A DNA stretch of 64,000 nt from Micrococcales bacterium UBA7469 (lineage in GTDB: Bacteria; Actinomycetota; Actinomycetes; Actinomycetales; Microbacteriaceae). The stretch spans positions 62,001-126,000 of the forward strand of contig DLPB01000020.1 of the NCBI GenBank assembly GCA_002479805.1. The letters are read 5' to 3'. The notes below the pieces were generated by a model. That model was not told the origin of the DNA and did no database searches. It was given only the letters and a program-made list of their open reading frames with translations. How positions within the stretch are numbered: the stretch's first letter is position 1; each line of letters starts with the position of its first letter. The translations under genes were made by a program, and so were the position numbers. Positions 9,029 to 20,150 of the stretch are shown piece by piece.

Positions 9029-9904
9029 GTGAAATCACACTGGATTTGGAAGTTTCTTCCAATGGCCCTGATCTGGGGCTCCAGTTTCTTATTCACCGAA
9101 CTCTCGCTTCGATTCTTACCTTTTTACGGTGTCGCGTTTTGGCGCACCTTCCTAGGTGGGCTCGCGATGTTTGCCCTGGTGTTCTTACTGAAATTGCAGC
9201 TTCCCAAGGGAACTCAGTGGTTTCACCTCTGGGTGGCGGGTGTGCTGATGTCGGCCATTCCATTTTCGCTTTTTAGCTTTGCTCAGCAGTCCACCACCTC
9301 ATCGCTTGCGGCCATCATCGGAGCGGCCACCCCGATGTTTACACTGCTTGCAATCCTCACCATCTACCGAACCGAAAAGGTAACGCTGATTGCAACCTCT
9401 GGTTTGCTCATTGGCCTGATTGGCGTGGCCATCACTCTGGGAATTTGGGAGGGCTTTGGCAATAACGATCCGCTGGCAATTGCAGCCTTGGTTTTGGCAA
9501 CCATCTCATATGGAATTGGCGGTCCATATATTCGAAAGTTTGTAACGCCGATGAACCTCTCCGGAACTTCAACAGCCGCGGCCCAGGTGTTTACCAGCGC
9601 ACTTACGCTCTTGCCTTTTTACCTTCTCACCGGCCCGCTCGCCACCGCAGCTCCAACCATTGAATCGCTACTGTCGATTGTGGCGCTTGGTATTTTGGGC
9701 TCAGGCTTTGCCTACCGACTGTTTCACGATGTCATCAAGGATGCCGGCTCCGCCGTGGCATCGACGGTTACCTTCACCAATCCGGTGGTGGCGACCATCT
9801 GGGGAGTGCTACTACTGAGCGAAGAGCTGCACTGGTATGAACCACTTGGTGGTTTGGTGGTAATTCTTGGAGCTTGGCTAACTCAGCACAAAGCCACTAA
9901 ATAG
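9029..9904 (+). CDS. EamA/DMT-superfamily transporter
   Basis: A 291-residue membrane protein with ten predicted spans arranged as two EamA repeats, the drug/metabolite transporter pattern. The first repeat starts LIWGSSFLFTEL and contains a Phe-rich helix pair. The second begins near TISYGIGGPYIRKF and ends with VVATIWGVLLLSEEL, a common signature of the second repeat. The GTG at 9029, ten bases after gnd, gives the usual short cytosolic start. An ATG at 9062 is an alternative. Close spacing suggests co-transcription with gnd. It probably exports a small metabolite, but the substrate cannot be inferred. Confidence 0.85.
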   Translation: MKSHWIWKFLPMALIWGSSFLFTELSLRFLPFYGVAFWRTFLGGLAMFALVFLLKLQLPKGTQWFHLWVAGVLMSAIPFSLFSFAQQSTTSSLAAIIGAATPMFTLLAILTIYRTEKVTLIATSGLLIGLIGVAITLGIWEGFGNNDPLAIAALVLATISYGIGGPYIRKFVTPMNLSGTSTAAAQVFTSALTLLPFYLLTGPLATAAPTIESLLSIVALGILGSGFAYRLFHDVIKDAGSAVASTVTFTNPVVATIWGVLLLSEELHWYEPLGGLVVILGAWLTQHKATK

Positions 9905-10787
9905 TTGTGCTGTAACCGCGCCAAATCACGGTTGGCCTAAAGCCCTGATTCTCATAGAGCTGCAGTGCGCCAGACTCGTTGCCGGTGTCAACCCCAAGGC
10001 CAATCGATTGATAACCCTTCTGGGCAGCGTGAGCGATTCCCCACCGAAGCAAAAGCTTTCCAAGCCCTAAGCCTCGATACTTTTCCAAAACACCGAGCTT
10101 GTCTACCCAGCCACCATTCACATCGGCCCTGCCATCGCTAGATAGCAATAGCCCTGCCGGATCACCATTTACCCTGGCAACAAAGCTGCCCCGGTGGTCT
10201 AACTGCGGCTCTGCTAATTTCTCGGCCAGCCAGTGATCATGGTCCAGGGCAATGTAACCGAAGTGCTGAGCGAAGGACTCGGTCTCGAGTCGGTAAAGCA
10301 GTTGCGAATTAGTTCTTAGCTCAACCGCCTCAATTGAGACATTGGCTGGGAGAGCAGGAAGATCTTTTTCAATTGGCTCTTTGACCATTTTGTAATAGTC
10401 GCGCAGAAAGCTCAGACCACTCGCTTCGAACATCCCAAGCAGCTCGGTGTCGAGCTTGTTGCAAAAGGTCCTTACGTCAAAGCCCTTGCGGTTTTGCTCA
10501 AGCCAGGCAAAGCCGGCATCAAAGAGCTGCTTGCCCTGATCCCTGGTGCCTATAGTGAAGAAGTCTGGCTCCACCCGATTTCTCGGGGTTGAACTCTGGA
10601 TAAACATAACTGCCTTAATGCCACCGTCATCTAAGACCAGGGTGTGGGCAGGTTCTTCGTAGCCGTTTAGGAACTCGACAATTTCACTAAGTGGCATTGC
10701 CTCAAAATCTGGGTCAACGCGTATTTCATGACCGTTGCAAACAGCCAGTAGTTCTTGGGCATCGTCGAGGGTGGCGAATCTAATCAT
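9897..10787 (-). CDS. Tandem-GNAT N-acetyltransferase, mycothiol-synthase-like layout
   Basis: A 296-residue protein with two GNAT halves. The C-terminal half is canonical, with LGVLEKYRGLGLGKLLL forming the acetyl-CoA pyrophosphate loop and ALQLYENQGFRP the last strand. The N-terminal half (about residues 1-130) is degenerate. Length and tandem arrangement match MshD, which acetylates Cys-GlcN-Ins in mycothiol synthesis. MshD identity is not proven, and a related acetyltransferase is equally possible. The ATG at 10787 overlaps the end of the MFS gene by 8 bp, and the longer reading from 10952 lies inside that gene. It is the last gene of the PCu(A)C operon. Confidence 0.75.
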   Translation of the reverse strand: MIRFATLDDAQELLAVCNGHEIRVDPDFEAMPLSEIVEFLNGYEEPAHTLVLDDGGIKAVMFIQSSTPRNRVEPDFFTIGTRDQGKQLFDAGFAWLEQNRKGFDVRTFCNKLDTELLGMFEASGLSFLRDYYKMVKEPIEKDLPALPANVSIEAVELRTNSQLLYRLETESFAQHFGYIALDHDHWLAEKLAEPQLDHRGSFVARVNGDPAGLLLSSDGRADVNGGWVDKLGVLEKYRGLGLGKLLLRWGIAHAAQKGYQSIGLGVDTGNESGALQLYENQGFRPTVIWRGYSTTI

Positions 10788-12048
10788 GGCTGGGCGATGC
10801 GGTCCTAAGGTCAGGGATAGTCCAAGGTCGAACCACAAGAAGAATAACCGCGAGCGAGATGCCAAACAGCGTAAATATCCACAGCCCGACATCGGCTGTG
10901 CTGTCGGTTGAAAACTGCGAGTAGGCAATCGCTGATATTGAGGTCGCCACAAAGTTCATGGTTCCCATAAGCGAGGATGCGGTTCCAGCCTCCGAGCCGT
11001 GCTTGAGAAGTGCAATGGTCGGGATGATTGTTGCCGGTGCACCGAATAGGAATATCACGGCAAAAAAGCCAAGCTCGGCATTTAGCAAAGTGCTACCCGC
11101 GGTGAGTGTCAGGAACAATCCGGCCAACATCGCGAGCACAAGGAAAATCACCATCAGCCACTGAGCCTTGAAGAACTTAGCCATTAGACCGCCAAACTGC
11201 ACACCGAGCCAAAGACCAATCGAATTCACCGCGAACCACACCCCGAATTCCGGAGCGCTAAGCCCAAAGTGATCTTGGTAGAGGTAGGGAACGACGTTTA
11301 GGTAGCCAAAGAGCGCACTGATCTGCAGCGCAGAGACAATCAAAAGCCCAACGTAGATTCGGTCTCTAAGTACCGATTGGAAGCCGCGCAAAATTCCCGA
11401 TGCCGAAGGCGCGCGCCGCTGTGCCACCGGCAGGGTCTCGTGCATAAACAACAGCGAGAAGATGCCCAGCGTCAGACCAAAGAGCCCAAAGACCAAGAAG
11501 ATGAACTGCCACGGTCCAACCCCAACCAGCTGAGAGCCGACAATCGGACCGATGATTGGTGAGAGCGACTGAATCAAAAAGATTCTGGTCAGCATTTTGA
11601 GCATTGGCTGCCCGTGGTAGAGATCGCGAACGATGGCCCTCGCCACCACGTCGGCGCTCGCCGCAAAGAACCCCATGGCAAAACGAAGTGCAATAAAGAA
11701 GGTGAGATTCGGTGAGAAAAACAGCGCCAAGGCACTCAGAGCAAAACCAAGTGTCGCCAAAAGTAGTAGCGGCCGGCGACCAAAGGTGTCAGACAGCGGA
11801 CCGGCAAAGAGCTGCCCAAATGCCAAACCAATAGTTACTCCAGACAGCGAAGCTTGAATTGTGCCGTTGGGAACGCCAAAGAAGTCACCAATAGCTGGAA
11901 AGGCAGGTAGGTAGGGGTCGATGGTGTACGGGATCAAGCTCATCGAGAAGGCGAGCATCAAGATGTAGATCAAAAGATTTTTGCGACCCAGGTTGTCGCC
12001 GGAATCTATGACTAACCCCCTGGCTGATTTAGAAAGGGCGGTCTGCAC
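10780..12048 (-). CDS. MFS exporter, Bcr/CflA drug-resistance type
   Basis: A 422-residue, 12-span major facilitator. The loop 2-3 motif is GPLSDTFGRRPLLL, DPYLPAFPAI follows the first helix, and RFAMGFFAASADVVARAIVRDL matches the Bcr/CflA branch that exports bicyclomycin, chloramphenicol or cysteine-type substrates. A GTG at 12048 overlaps almost directly with the peroxidase stop codon, indicating translational coupling. The ATG at 12123 would lie inside the peroxidase gene. Being third in an operon with a copper chaperone and a haem peroxidase suggests a stress-linked efflux role, but no substrate is shown by sequence. Confidence 0.85.
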   Translation of the reverse strand: MQTALSKSARGLVIDSGDNLGRKNLLIYILMLAFSMSLIPYTIDPYLPAFPAIGDFFGVPNGTIQASLSGVTIGLAFGQLFAGPLSDTFGRRPLLLLATLGFALSALALFFSPNLTFFIALRFAMGFFAASADVVARAIVRDLYHGQPMLKMLTRIFLIQSLSPIIGPIVGSQLVGVGPWQFIFLVFGLFGLTLGIFSLLFMHETLPVAQRRAPSASGILRGFQSVLRDRIYVGLLIVSALQISALFGYLNVVPYLYQDHFGLSAPEFGVWFAVNSIGLWLGVQFGGLMAKFFKAQWLMVIFLVLAMLAGLFLTLTAGSTLLNAELGFFAVIFLFGAPATIIPTIALLKHGSEAGTASSLMGTMNFVATSISAIAYSQFSTDSTADVGLWIFTLFGISLAVILLVVRPWTIPDLRTASPSHD

Positions 12049-12049
12049 C

Positions 12050-13246
12050 CTATGAGAATAGCCCCTCGGCGATGACTTCCCCCTCGCCCACTCCCCGCGG
12101 GATGGCAAATGTCGCCGAACCAATCGGCAGCGTCCAACGATTCAATAGATCAAGTTCGGCTAGTCGCAGCTGCATCGGTAGGTACTGCTTTTCGATATTG
12201 CGCTGATACGCACACCACAGCAAACCAACATCCATCGAGCCAGCCTTGGAAATAGGCTGCTCATAGCTAAAGGGTCTGCGGAAAATGCGCTCGCCATTTC
12301 CGGCATTGGATGCTCTTCTGATGTGAGCAAACTCAGGGATAACTTTCAGCCCAACCGCTGATCTGGCCTCATAGTCCGGGATATCGGATTCTTTGGTGCC
12401 GGTCAGCGGTGCTCCTTCTTTCAAGGTGCGCCCAATCACCTCGCCCTTGCCGACGCTACTGAGCTGGTCCCAGGTATCAAGCTGCATGGCGATCCTGCGA
12501 AAAACCAGCATGGTGCCGCCCTGGATCCAACTGGGCCCGTCCTTGATCCAGACCACCTCGTCAAAGTCTGCAGTATCTAACCCCGGGTTAGCCGTGCCAT
12601 CGATCTGACCCATCAGGTTGCGATGCGTCACCCCTTCTGGAACCATGCCGGGGGTGTGGGCAAAGCCCGCCTGGTTCCAACGCACGGTAGCAAATGGCAT
12701 TGAGTCGCGAACTAGGTTACGAACTCCGTGCGAGAGCACCACCGGGTCATCGGCGGCAACGTGAATCAAAACATCTCCGCCAGAAAACTCTGCTTTGAGG
12801 GCATCGATCGAGAAGGCGGGCAGGTCAATCAGCCCTTCTGGCATCCGATCTTCTAGGCCAAGTTTTCGAAACAGGCTCGGTCCAAACCCAACGTAGGCGC
12901 TAAATCGTGCGGCACCGATTGCGAGCTCTGGTGCAGGGTCCGCCAATACCGGCTCGCCGCGACTCATTCTGCGAATGTCATCGGTCAGTAGAAACATCCA
13001 GCGCTGCATGTCCAAAAGGGTTGTGCCCGGCAGGATGTCGAAGGCAACCATGTTAGTCACGGCCTGAATCGGAGTTTCGATTCCCATTTGATGTGGACCT
13101 GCAAAAACCAGAGAGCGGCTAGCGGTGGCGGTCTGCTGGCCGCTATCCGCAATCGCAGACGCTGCAGTTGCACCAACACCAAGAGCTGCTGCCGCCGAAG
13201 CGGCTGCGGCGGCACTCGAAGCCAGAAAGCCTCTGCGTGAAACCAT
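12050..13246 (-). CDS. Tat-exported Dyp-type haem peroxidase (EfeB/deferrochelatase-like)
   Basis: A 398-residue dye-decolourising peroxidase. The N-terminus VSRRGFLASSAAAAA is a twin-arginine signal followed by an Ala-rich hydrophobic stretch, so it folds with haem before export. The family motif GxxDG appears as GQIDG near residue 213. The haem-ligand region AHIRRAS is near residue 310, and a downstream LLWCAYQRN motif matches the EfeB branch. The ATG directly follows the stop codon of the PCu(A)C gene. EfeB proteins usually go with iron permease EfeU and EfeO. Neither is present here, and the partner is a copper chaperone instead. Confidence 0.92.
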   Translation of the reverse strand: MVSRRGFLASSAAAAASAAAALGVGATAASAIADSGQQTATASRSLVFAGPHQMGIETPIQAVTNMVAFDILPGTTLLDMQRWMFLLTDDIRRMSRGEPVLADPAPELAIGAARFSAYVGFGPSLFRKLGLEDRMPEGLIDLPAFSIDALKAEFSGGDVLIHVAADDPVVLSHGVRNLVRDSMPFATVRWNQAGFAHTPGMVPEGVTHRNLMGQIDGTANPGLDTADFDEVVWIKDGPSWIQGGTMLVFRRIAMQLDTWDQLSSVGKGEVIGRTLKEGAPLTGTKESDIPDYEARSAVGLKVIPEFAHIRRASNAGNGERIFRRPFSYEQPISKAGSMDVGLLWCAYQRNIEKQYLPMQLRLAELDLLNRWTLPIGSATFAIPRGVGEGEVIAEGLFS

Positions 13247-13744
13247 TTAGTGACCGGTGTCTTCGTTGTGATAGGTCTCGTCGCCACCATCCGATGGCTT
13301 GGCTACGAGGTCCGTGAGGGTTACATCCTCAGCGCCCTCAAAATCAAGGGTAACCGAGAGCACGTCGCCAGCAACAATTGCCTGATTTAGGTTTATCAGC
13401 ATGACGTGGTCGCCACCCATCTCCAGGACGTGAGTCTGACCGGGTTCGATGCTGATGCCACCCTCCTTTGGCTGCATCACCATTTCTCCGCCGGAGAGCA
13501 CGATCTCGTGAATCTCCACCAGTTCGGCAACCTCGGCAGACCCGCCGACCAAAGTGATGGTCTCAGAGGTGTTGTTTTTGACCTCGAAAAAGACGCCGGT
13601 CATGCCACCAACGTGGTCTGAGTACTCCGAGGCCCTGACCCAAGGGTCGGAAATCTCTACCGCTGGAGTGGATGCACAGCCGGTTAGAAGAAGTAGTGGC
13701 GCAACTGCGGCCAAAAGAACAGCTTTTCTTAGCTTCAAGTTCAT
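13247..13744 (-). CDS. Copper chaperone PCu(A)C family lipoprotein
   Basis: A 165-residue exported protein. The signal peptide ends in the lipobox LLLTGC, so it is probably a lipoprotein on the outer face of the membrane. The mature domain begins EISDPWVRAS and has the copper-ligand arrangement of the DUF461/PCu(A)C family: a His near EIHEI, then Met residues in GGEMVMQP and the HVLEMGGDHVML stretch. The C-terminus carries further His residues. PCu(A)C proteins deliver Cu(I) to cytochrome oxidase or other sites. Two adjacent ATGs (13747 and 13744) follow AGAGA, and the longer reading from 13798 lacks a site. First gene of a four-gene operon. Confidence 0.9.
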   Translation of the reverse strand: MNLKLRKAVLLAAVAPLLLLTGCASTPAVEISDPWVRASEYSDHVGGMTGVFFEVKNNTSETITLVGGSAEVAELVEIHEIVLSGGEMVMQPKEGGISIEPGQTHVLEMGGDHVMLINLNQAIVAGDVLSVTLDFEGAEDVTLTDLVAKPSDGGDETYHNEDTGH

Positions 13745-13800
13745 CATTTCTCTAAATAAATGTCCGAGGGTTGCGATGAAATTACCTGCAACAGACAATC

Positions 13801-13820
13801 ATTCTACACAAAGTAGAAAT
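13801..13820 (-). promoter_or_regulatory. Palindrome over a candidate -10 box of the PCu(A)C operon
   Basis: TTCTAC and GTAGAA form a perfect six-base inverted repeat separated by ACAAA. Read on the minus strand the element contains TAGAAT, a good -10 candidate about 55 bases before the PCu(A)C start codon. The arrangement fits an operator for a repressor, conceivably metal-responsive, but no family consensus is matched with confidence. Confidence 0.4.
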
Positions 13821-13910
13821 AACTTTTTGACACTTTTGGTGAACATCCCGCGACACGCGGGATTAGCTGCGGACCTAAAGTTCAAGTTGTGGGTTAATGT
13901 TCGAGAAATA

Positions 13911-13969
13911 ACTAAATAAGTGAAAAAAATCGCGTGTTGCTACTACATCTAGTGGTTAAGTGCTAATGT
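13911..13969 (+). promoter_or_regulatory. NrdR-box pair and extended -10 region of the nrd operon
   Basis: TACTACATCTAGTGGT at 13941-13956 closely fits the palindromic NrdR box that represses ribonucleotide reductase genes. A weaker partner, ACTAAATAAGTG at 13911-13922, shares the left half-site and is centred 31 bases upstream, three helical turns, the usual NrdR spacing. TGCTAATGT at 13961-13969 is an extended -10 candidate just downstream. The rest of the 300-bp gap between the PCu(A)C and nrd operons shows only a short GGGGG/CCCC hairpin at 14018-14031 before the ribosome binding site. Confidence 0.6.
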
Positions 13970-14051
13970 TGTAAATCCACAGTTTGCGAGATTTTTCACA
14001 AAAATTTGCTAAAAACCGGGGGTAAAACCCCACTATCCAGGAGGAACACCA

Positions 14052-14276
14052 ATGGCGGTGACCGTTTACACGCTCCCAGCTTGCGTTCAGTGCGACAGCA
14101 CCAAGCGCATGTTGCAGCGCAACCAGATTGAGTATGCCGAGGTCGACATGTCTCAGGACCCAGTAGCTCTGGAAATGGTCAAGACCATGGGTTACACCGC
14201 TGCCCCAGTAGTAGTCGCAGGCGACGAGCACTGGAGTGGTTTCCGCATGGACAAGATCCAAGCCATCTCCGCTTAG
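14052..14276 (+). CDS. nrdH: Glutaredoxin-like protein NrdH
   Basis: A 74-residue thioredoxin-fold redoxin that supplies electrons to the class Ib ribonucleotide reductase. The active site is C11-V-Q-C14 in [12 protein letters not shown]. The C-terminal GYTAAPVVV carries the cis-proline, and WSGFRMDKI is the typical NrdH ending. The start is fixed by AGGAGG seven bases upstream. First gene of nrdHIEF, with the NrdR-type box in front. Confidence 0.97.
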   Translation: MAVTVYTLPACVQCDSTKRMLQRNQIEYAEVDMSQDPVALEMVKTMGYTAAPVVVAGDEHWSGFRMDKIQAISA

Positions 14277-14290
14277 TTGAGGTGCCCGAG

Positions 14291-14679
14291 ATGTTCGATG
14301 TTGTTTACTTCTCGAGCGTCTCAGAAAACACCAAGCGCTTCGTAGACAAACTGGGTGCTACCGCCATTCGGATTCCATTGAAATCCGAAGAAGCAGCCGA
14401 GTTTGTACACGATCGGGACAGCGTCCTAGTAGTCCCCACCTACGGTGGTGGAAACGACAGCTCGACTGTTCCAAAACAGGTAATCAAATTCTTGAATAAT
14501 CCGGTTAACCGGAAACACATCAAGGCGGTCATTGCCGGGGGGAATACCAATTTTGGTGCTCACTTTTGCAAGGCCGGCGACATAGTCGCCAGCAAACTCG
14601 GGGTTCCGGTTCTATATCGGTTCGAGATCACTGGCACCCCAGAAGACGTAATTGAAGTAAAAGAAAGGCTGGCCGCACT

Positions 14680-14698
<19 letters not shown>
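14291..14698 (+). CDS. nrdI: Flavodoxin-like protein NrdI
   Basis: A 135-residue flavodoxin-like protein that reduces oxygen to the oxidant needed to build the Mn(III)2-tyrosyl radical of NrdF. The FMN phosphate loop is [18 protein letters not shown], and VPTYGGGND and [14 protein letters not shown] follow as in the family. The ATG at 14291 is preferred because TTGAGG lies eight bases upstream. The GTG at 14282 is part of that ribosome binding site. The gene overlaps nrdE by 19 bases, suggesting coupled translation. Confidence 0.96.
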
Positions 14699-17837
<3,139 letters not shown>

Positions 17838-17846
17838 GAGGTAACC

Positions 17847-17897
17847 ATGGACTGCAATTGCTCTAAGGAAACTTGCGGCTGCGGCGGCAAGCACTAA
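17847..17897 (+). CDS. 16-residue Cys-rich peptide at the end of the nrd operon
   Basis: The frame encodes MDCNCSKETCGCGGKH and stop. Four of sixteen residues are Cys in two CxC pairs, with a terminal His, a composition suited to binding a soft or transition metal. TAGGAGGTAACC gives a full AGGAGG ribosome binding site four bases plus before the ATG, overlapping the nrdF stop codon. The operon terminator follows 13 bases after the stop. The strong site and the location argue for a real translated gene, although its size prevents any homology assessment by eye. A miniature metallothionein or metallochaperone for NrdF/NrdI is an inference. A coupling leader or chance frame is the alternative. 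Confidence 0.6.
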   Translation: MDCNCSKETCGCGGKH

Positions 17898-17910
17898 GTA
17901 GTAAAAACAC

Positions 17911-17944
17911 AAAAACCGGCCAGTCTCGATTGGCCGGTTTTTTT
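17911..17944 (+). terminator. Intrinsic terminator of the nrd operon
   Basis: AAAACCGGCCA and TGGCCGGTTTT form an 11-bp perfect stem around GTCTCGAT and are followed by a T run. It ends the nrdHIEF-peptide transcript. The A run on the 5' side could also let it act on the minus strand, but no minus-strand gene ends here. Confidence 0.92.
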
Positions 17945-17964
17945 GACCCAGAAGAGAGGTAGCT

Positions 17965-18786
17965 ATGGATAACGCACTGATTTTGGCGTTCCTGGTCACC
18001 CTGGGAGCCGGGCTTGCCACCGGCATTGGCTCCACGCTGGCCTTTTTCACCAAGACCACAAATAAGTCATTCTTTGCGGTGGCGATGGGCTTCTCGGCCG
18101 GAGTGATGGTCTATCTCTCTTTCGTGGAGATCTTGCCCAAGTCAACGCTCTACATATCTGAAACTGTTCCGCCGGTGCAGGCATCGGCGGTCGCGGCGGT
18201 AGCCATGGTCTCTGGAATGATTCTGATGGCGATAATCGATGCCCTGGTGCCATCTGGAACCAACCCGCATGAGAACACCGAAGTTGAGTTGCTCGGATCT
18301 GAAAGCGAGACAGGCAAGGCAAGAGCCAACCGGGTTCTGCTAAGAACCGGACTGTTTGTTGCACTGGCAATTGCAATTCACAACTTCCCTGAGGGGCTCG
18401 CAACCTTCCTGTTGGTCTTAGACGATCCTCAGATTGGTATTGGGCTGGCGATAGCTGTCGCCATGCACAACATTCCAGAGGGCATTGCGGTCTCTGTGCC
18501 GGTCTATTACGCCACCAAGTCGCGTGCCAAGTCATTCCGCCTGAGCTTTCTCTCCGGGCTTGCAGAGCCGGCTGGAGCCGTTATTGGTTACCTGCTGCTC
18601 GCGCAGTTCCTAAACAATTTTGTGCTGGGTATTTTGTTTGCCATGGTGGCCGGAGTAATGGTGTTTTTGGCCATCGATACGCTGTTGCCGACCGCCAGAA
18701 ACTCGGCTCGCGGTCACCTAAGTGTTTATGGCTTTATTGCAGGCGTTGCTGTTATGGCCGCCAGCCTTGTGTTACTTCGACTTTAG
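17965..18786 (+). CDS. zupT: ZIP-family divalent metal transporter, ZupT-like
   Basis: A 273-residue, eight-span ZIP transporter that imports zinc and often iron or manganese. The two signature helices are HNFPEGLATFL and HNIPEGIAVSVPVY, with the metal-binding His, Asn, Pro and Glu residues, and FFAVAMGFSAGVMVYLSFVE is the usual second helix. The ATG at 17965 follows GAGAGG. It lies directly behind the nrd terminator. Metal supply to NrdF is a possible link, but the terminator separates the units. It overlaps the convergent giant gene by 4 bp. Confidence 0.9.
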   Translation: MDNALILAFLVTLGAGLATGIGSTLAFFTKTTNKSFFAVAMGFSAGVMVYLSFVEILPKSTLYISETVPPVQASAVAAVAMVSGMILMAIIDALVPSGTNPHENTEVELLGSESETGKARANRVLLRTGLFVALAIAIHNFPEGLATFLLVLDDPQIGIGLAIAVAMHNIPEGIAVSVPVYYATKSRAKSFRLSFLSGLAEPAGAVIGYLLLAQFLNNFVLGILFAMVAGVMVFLAIDTLLPTARNSARGHLSVYGFIAGVAVMAASLVLLRL

Positions 18787-20150
18787 ATAATCCCGGTTAG
18801 CTTCAGGGTTACCAGCAGCATCAAAACGCCACCAATGCGATAGACCCAGTGGTTTCGTTGTGCGATTCGAATCTCGTTCTCGGTAGCACCCTCGCGACCG
18901 AACATCGACAGCACGCTCAGCACTAGTAGCGGCAGCGGAAGGATTACGAAGCTGAGCTCTGCGAATGCCGGAGTAGTGCCCAGCCAAATTGACAGTGCAG
19001 CCGATGATCCCGAAGCCACCAAGATGGTGAATGCTAGCCCTGGGACTCCGGTCGGCAAGATGCGCCAGATCCATGGCACGTTAGGGAAGCGGTTCTGATA
19101 CCAGCCAACGATGGTTGGCAGTAAGAACAAAGCCGATCCAACAAATGCCTGCCAGCCAAAGCCAACAATCGCACCCGACAGCACCACCCAGATTCCATAG
19201 CGAATGAGCAAGGCAGTGGCCTTCTGAACCAAAGGTGAATCTGGCAGCTCGGTTGGGTTGATCTTGTTCAGACGAGCCGGGAAGTAGCGCGCAGCGCCCT
19301 CTTCCAGTAGCACCCTGAATGCAGCTGCAATCGCAATCGCAATGCCAAAGTCGGTGACGTGGTTTGCCATGTTCAGGGTCAAACCGGAAATCGAAGGCAT
19401 TACCGAAACCATGGTCATAACCGACCAACCCGCCATCAATGGGGCGATGGCTAGGTCGACGATGCGCTCCCACCAAGAGTCAAGATCCCGTGCCGGTGAC
19501 TTGCGTAGGGTGCGGAAGGCAGTGGCGAGCATGGCTGGGCCAATGGCGACAATCATGACACCCATCAGGGTTCTGACCTGGCTGATATCAGGCAGGTTGC
19601 CAGCAGCAATGACTGTGCCCACCAGGAACACCAGGGTTGCCACAAAACCAGCAAAGGCATCGAATAGACCAAGCAGCGCAATCGCTAACATTAGGTACCA
19701 GGTTGGAGCAAAGATTTCGCCACTATTTTCAATCACAGCCATCAAGGCCAGGCCGATACCCGCAAATGGAAGCAGCAAGGTAGTAGATCCCAACATGGCG
19801 CGTAGGTAAGCGCCGTCATTGATTACCTTGGCAATTAGCGGCGAAATCGGTGCCAGCATTAGTGTCAGGTCATGTGTCAGTTTGTCCAGGAAAGTCAACC
19901 AGCGGGACTTGAACCAATCGAGCTTGTCTCCCCAATTTTCTTCAATCAACTCAATTTGATCTTGAGCCACCTCAAGCTCGGCTAAGTCTTCATCACTGTC
20001 TTCGGACTCTGGCTTTGACGCGCCACCTGAGCTGGAGCTCGAAGCGGATGAGCCGCCAGCGGCACTCGCGCCACCGGCTGCTGCGGCGGCAGCGGCTCCC
20101 AGAGCCGCAGCTGCCGCAGCAGCAATCACAATCGACTTCATGGCAAGTTC
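18783..20150 (-). other. Polytopic membrane domain ending the giant protein
   Basis: The last 455 residues of the frame contain an Ala-rich hydrophobic helix (SIVIAAAAAAALGAAAA) and a Ser-rich and acidic linker with SEDSDEDLAELE. About ten more hydrophobic segments follow, including LLLPFAGIGLALMAVIE, GVMIVAIGPAMLATAF and LSFVILPLPLLVLSVLSMF, then a basic loop and a final span ending LKLTGII. No family is recognised. Its place suggests the protein is held in the membrane by a multi-span anchor instead of being joined to the wall by sortase. Confidence 0.8.

Noticed and set aside
14500..14513. TCCGGTTAACCGGA palindrome resembling the 48999 palindrome
   Set aside because: It lies inside nrdI and encodes conserved coding sequence. 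One occurrence of a similar palindrome in a gene is not evidence of a regulon.
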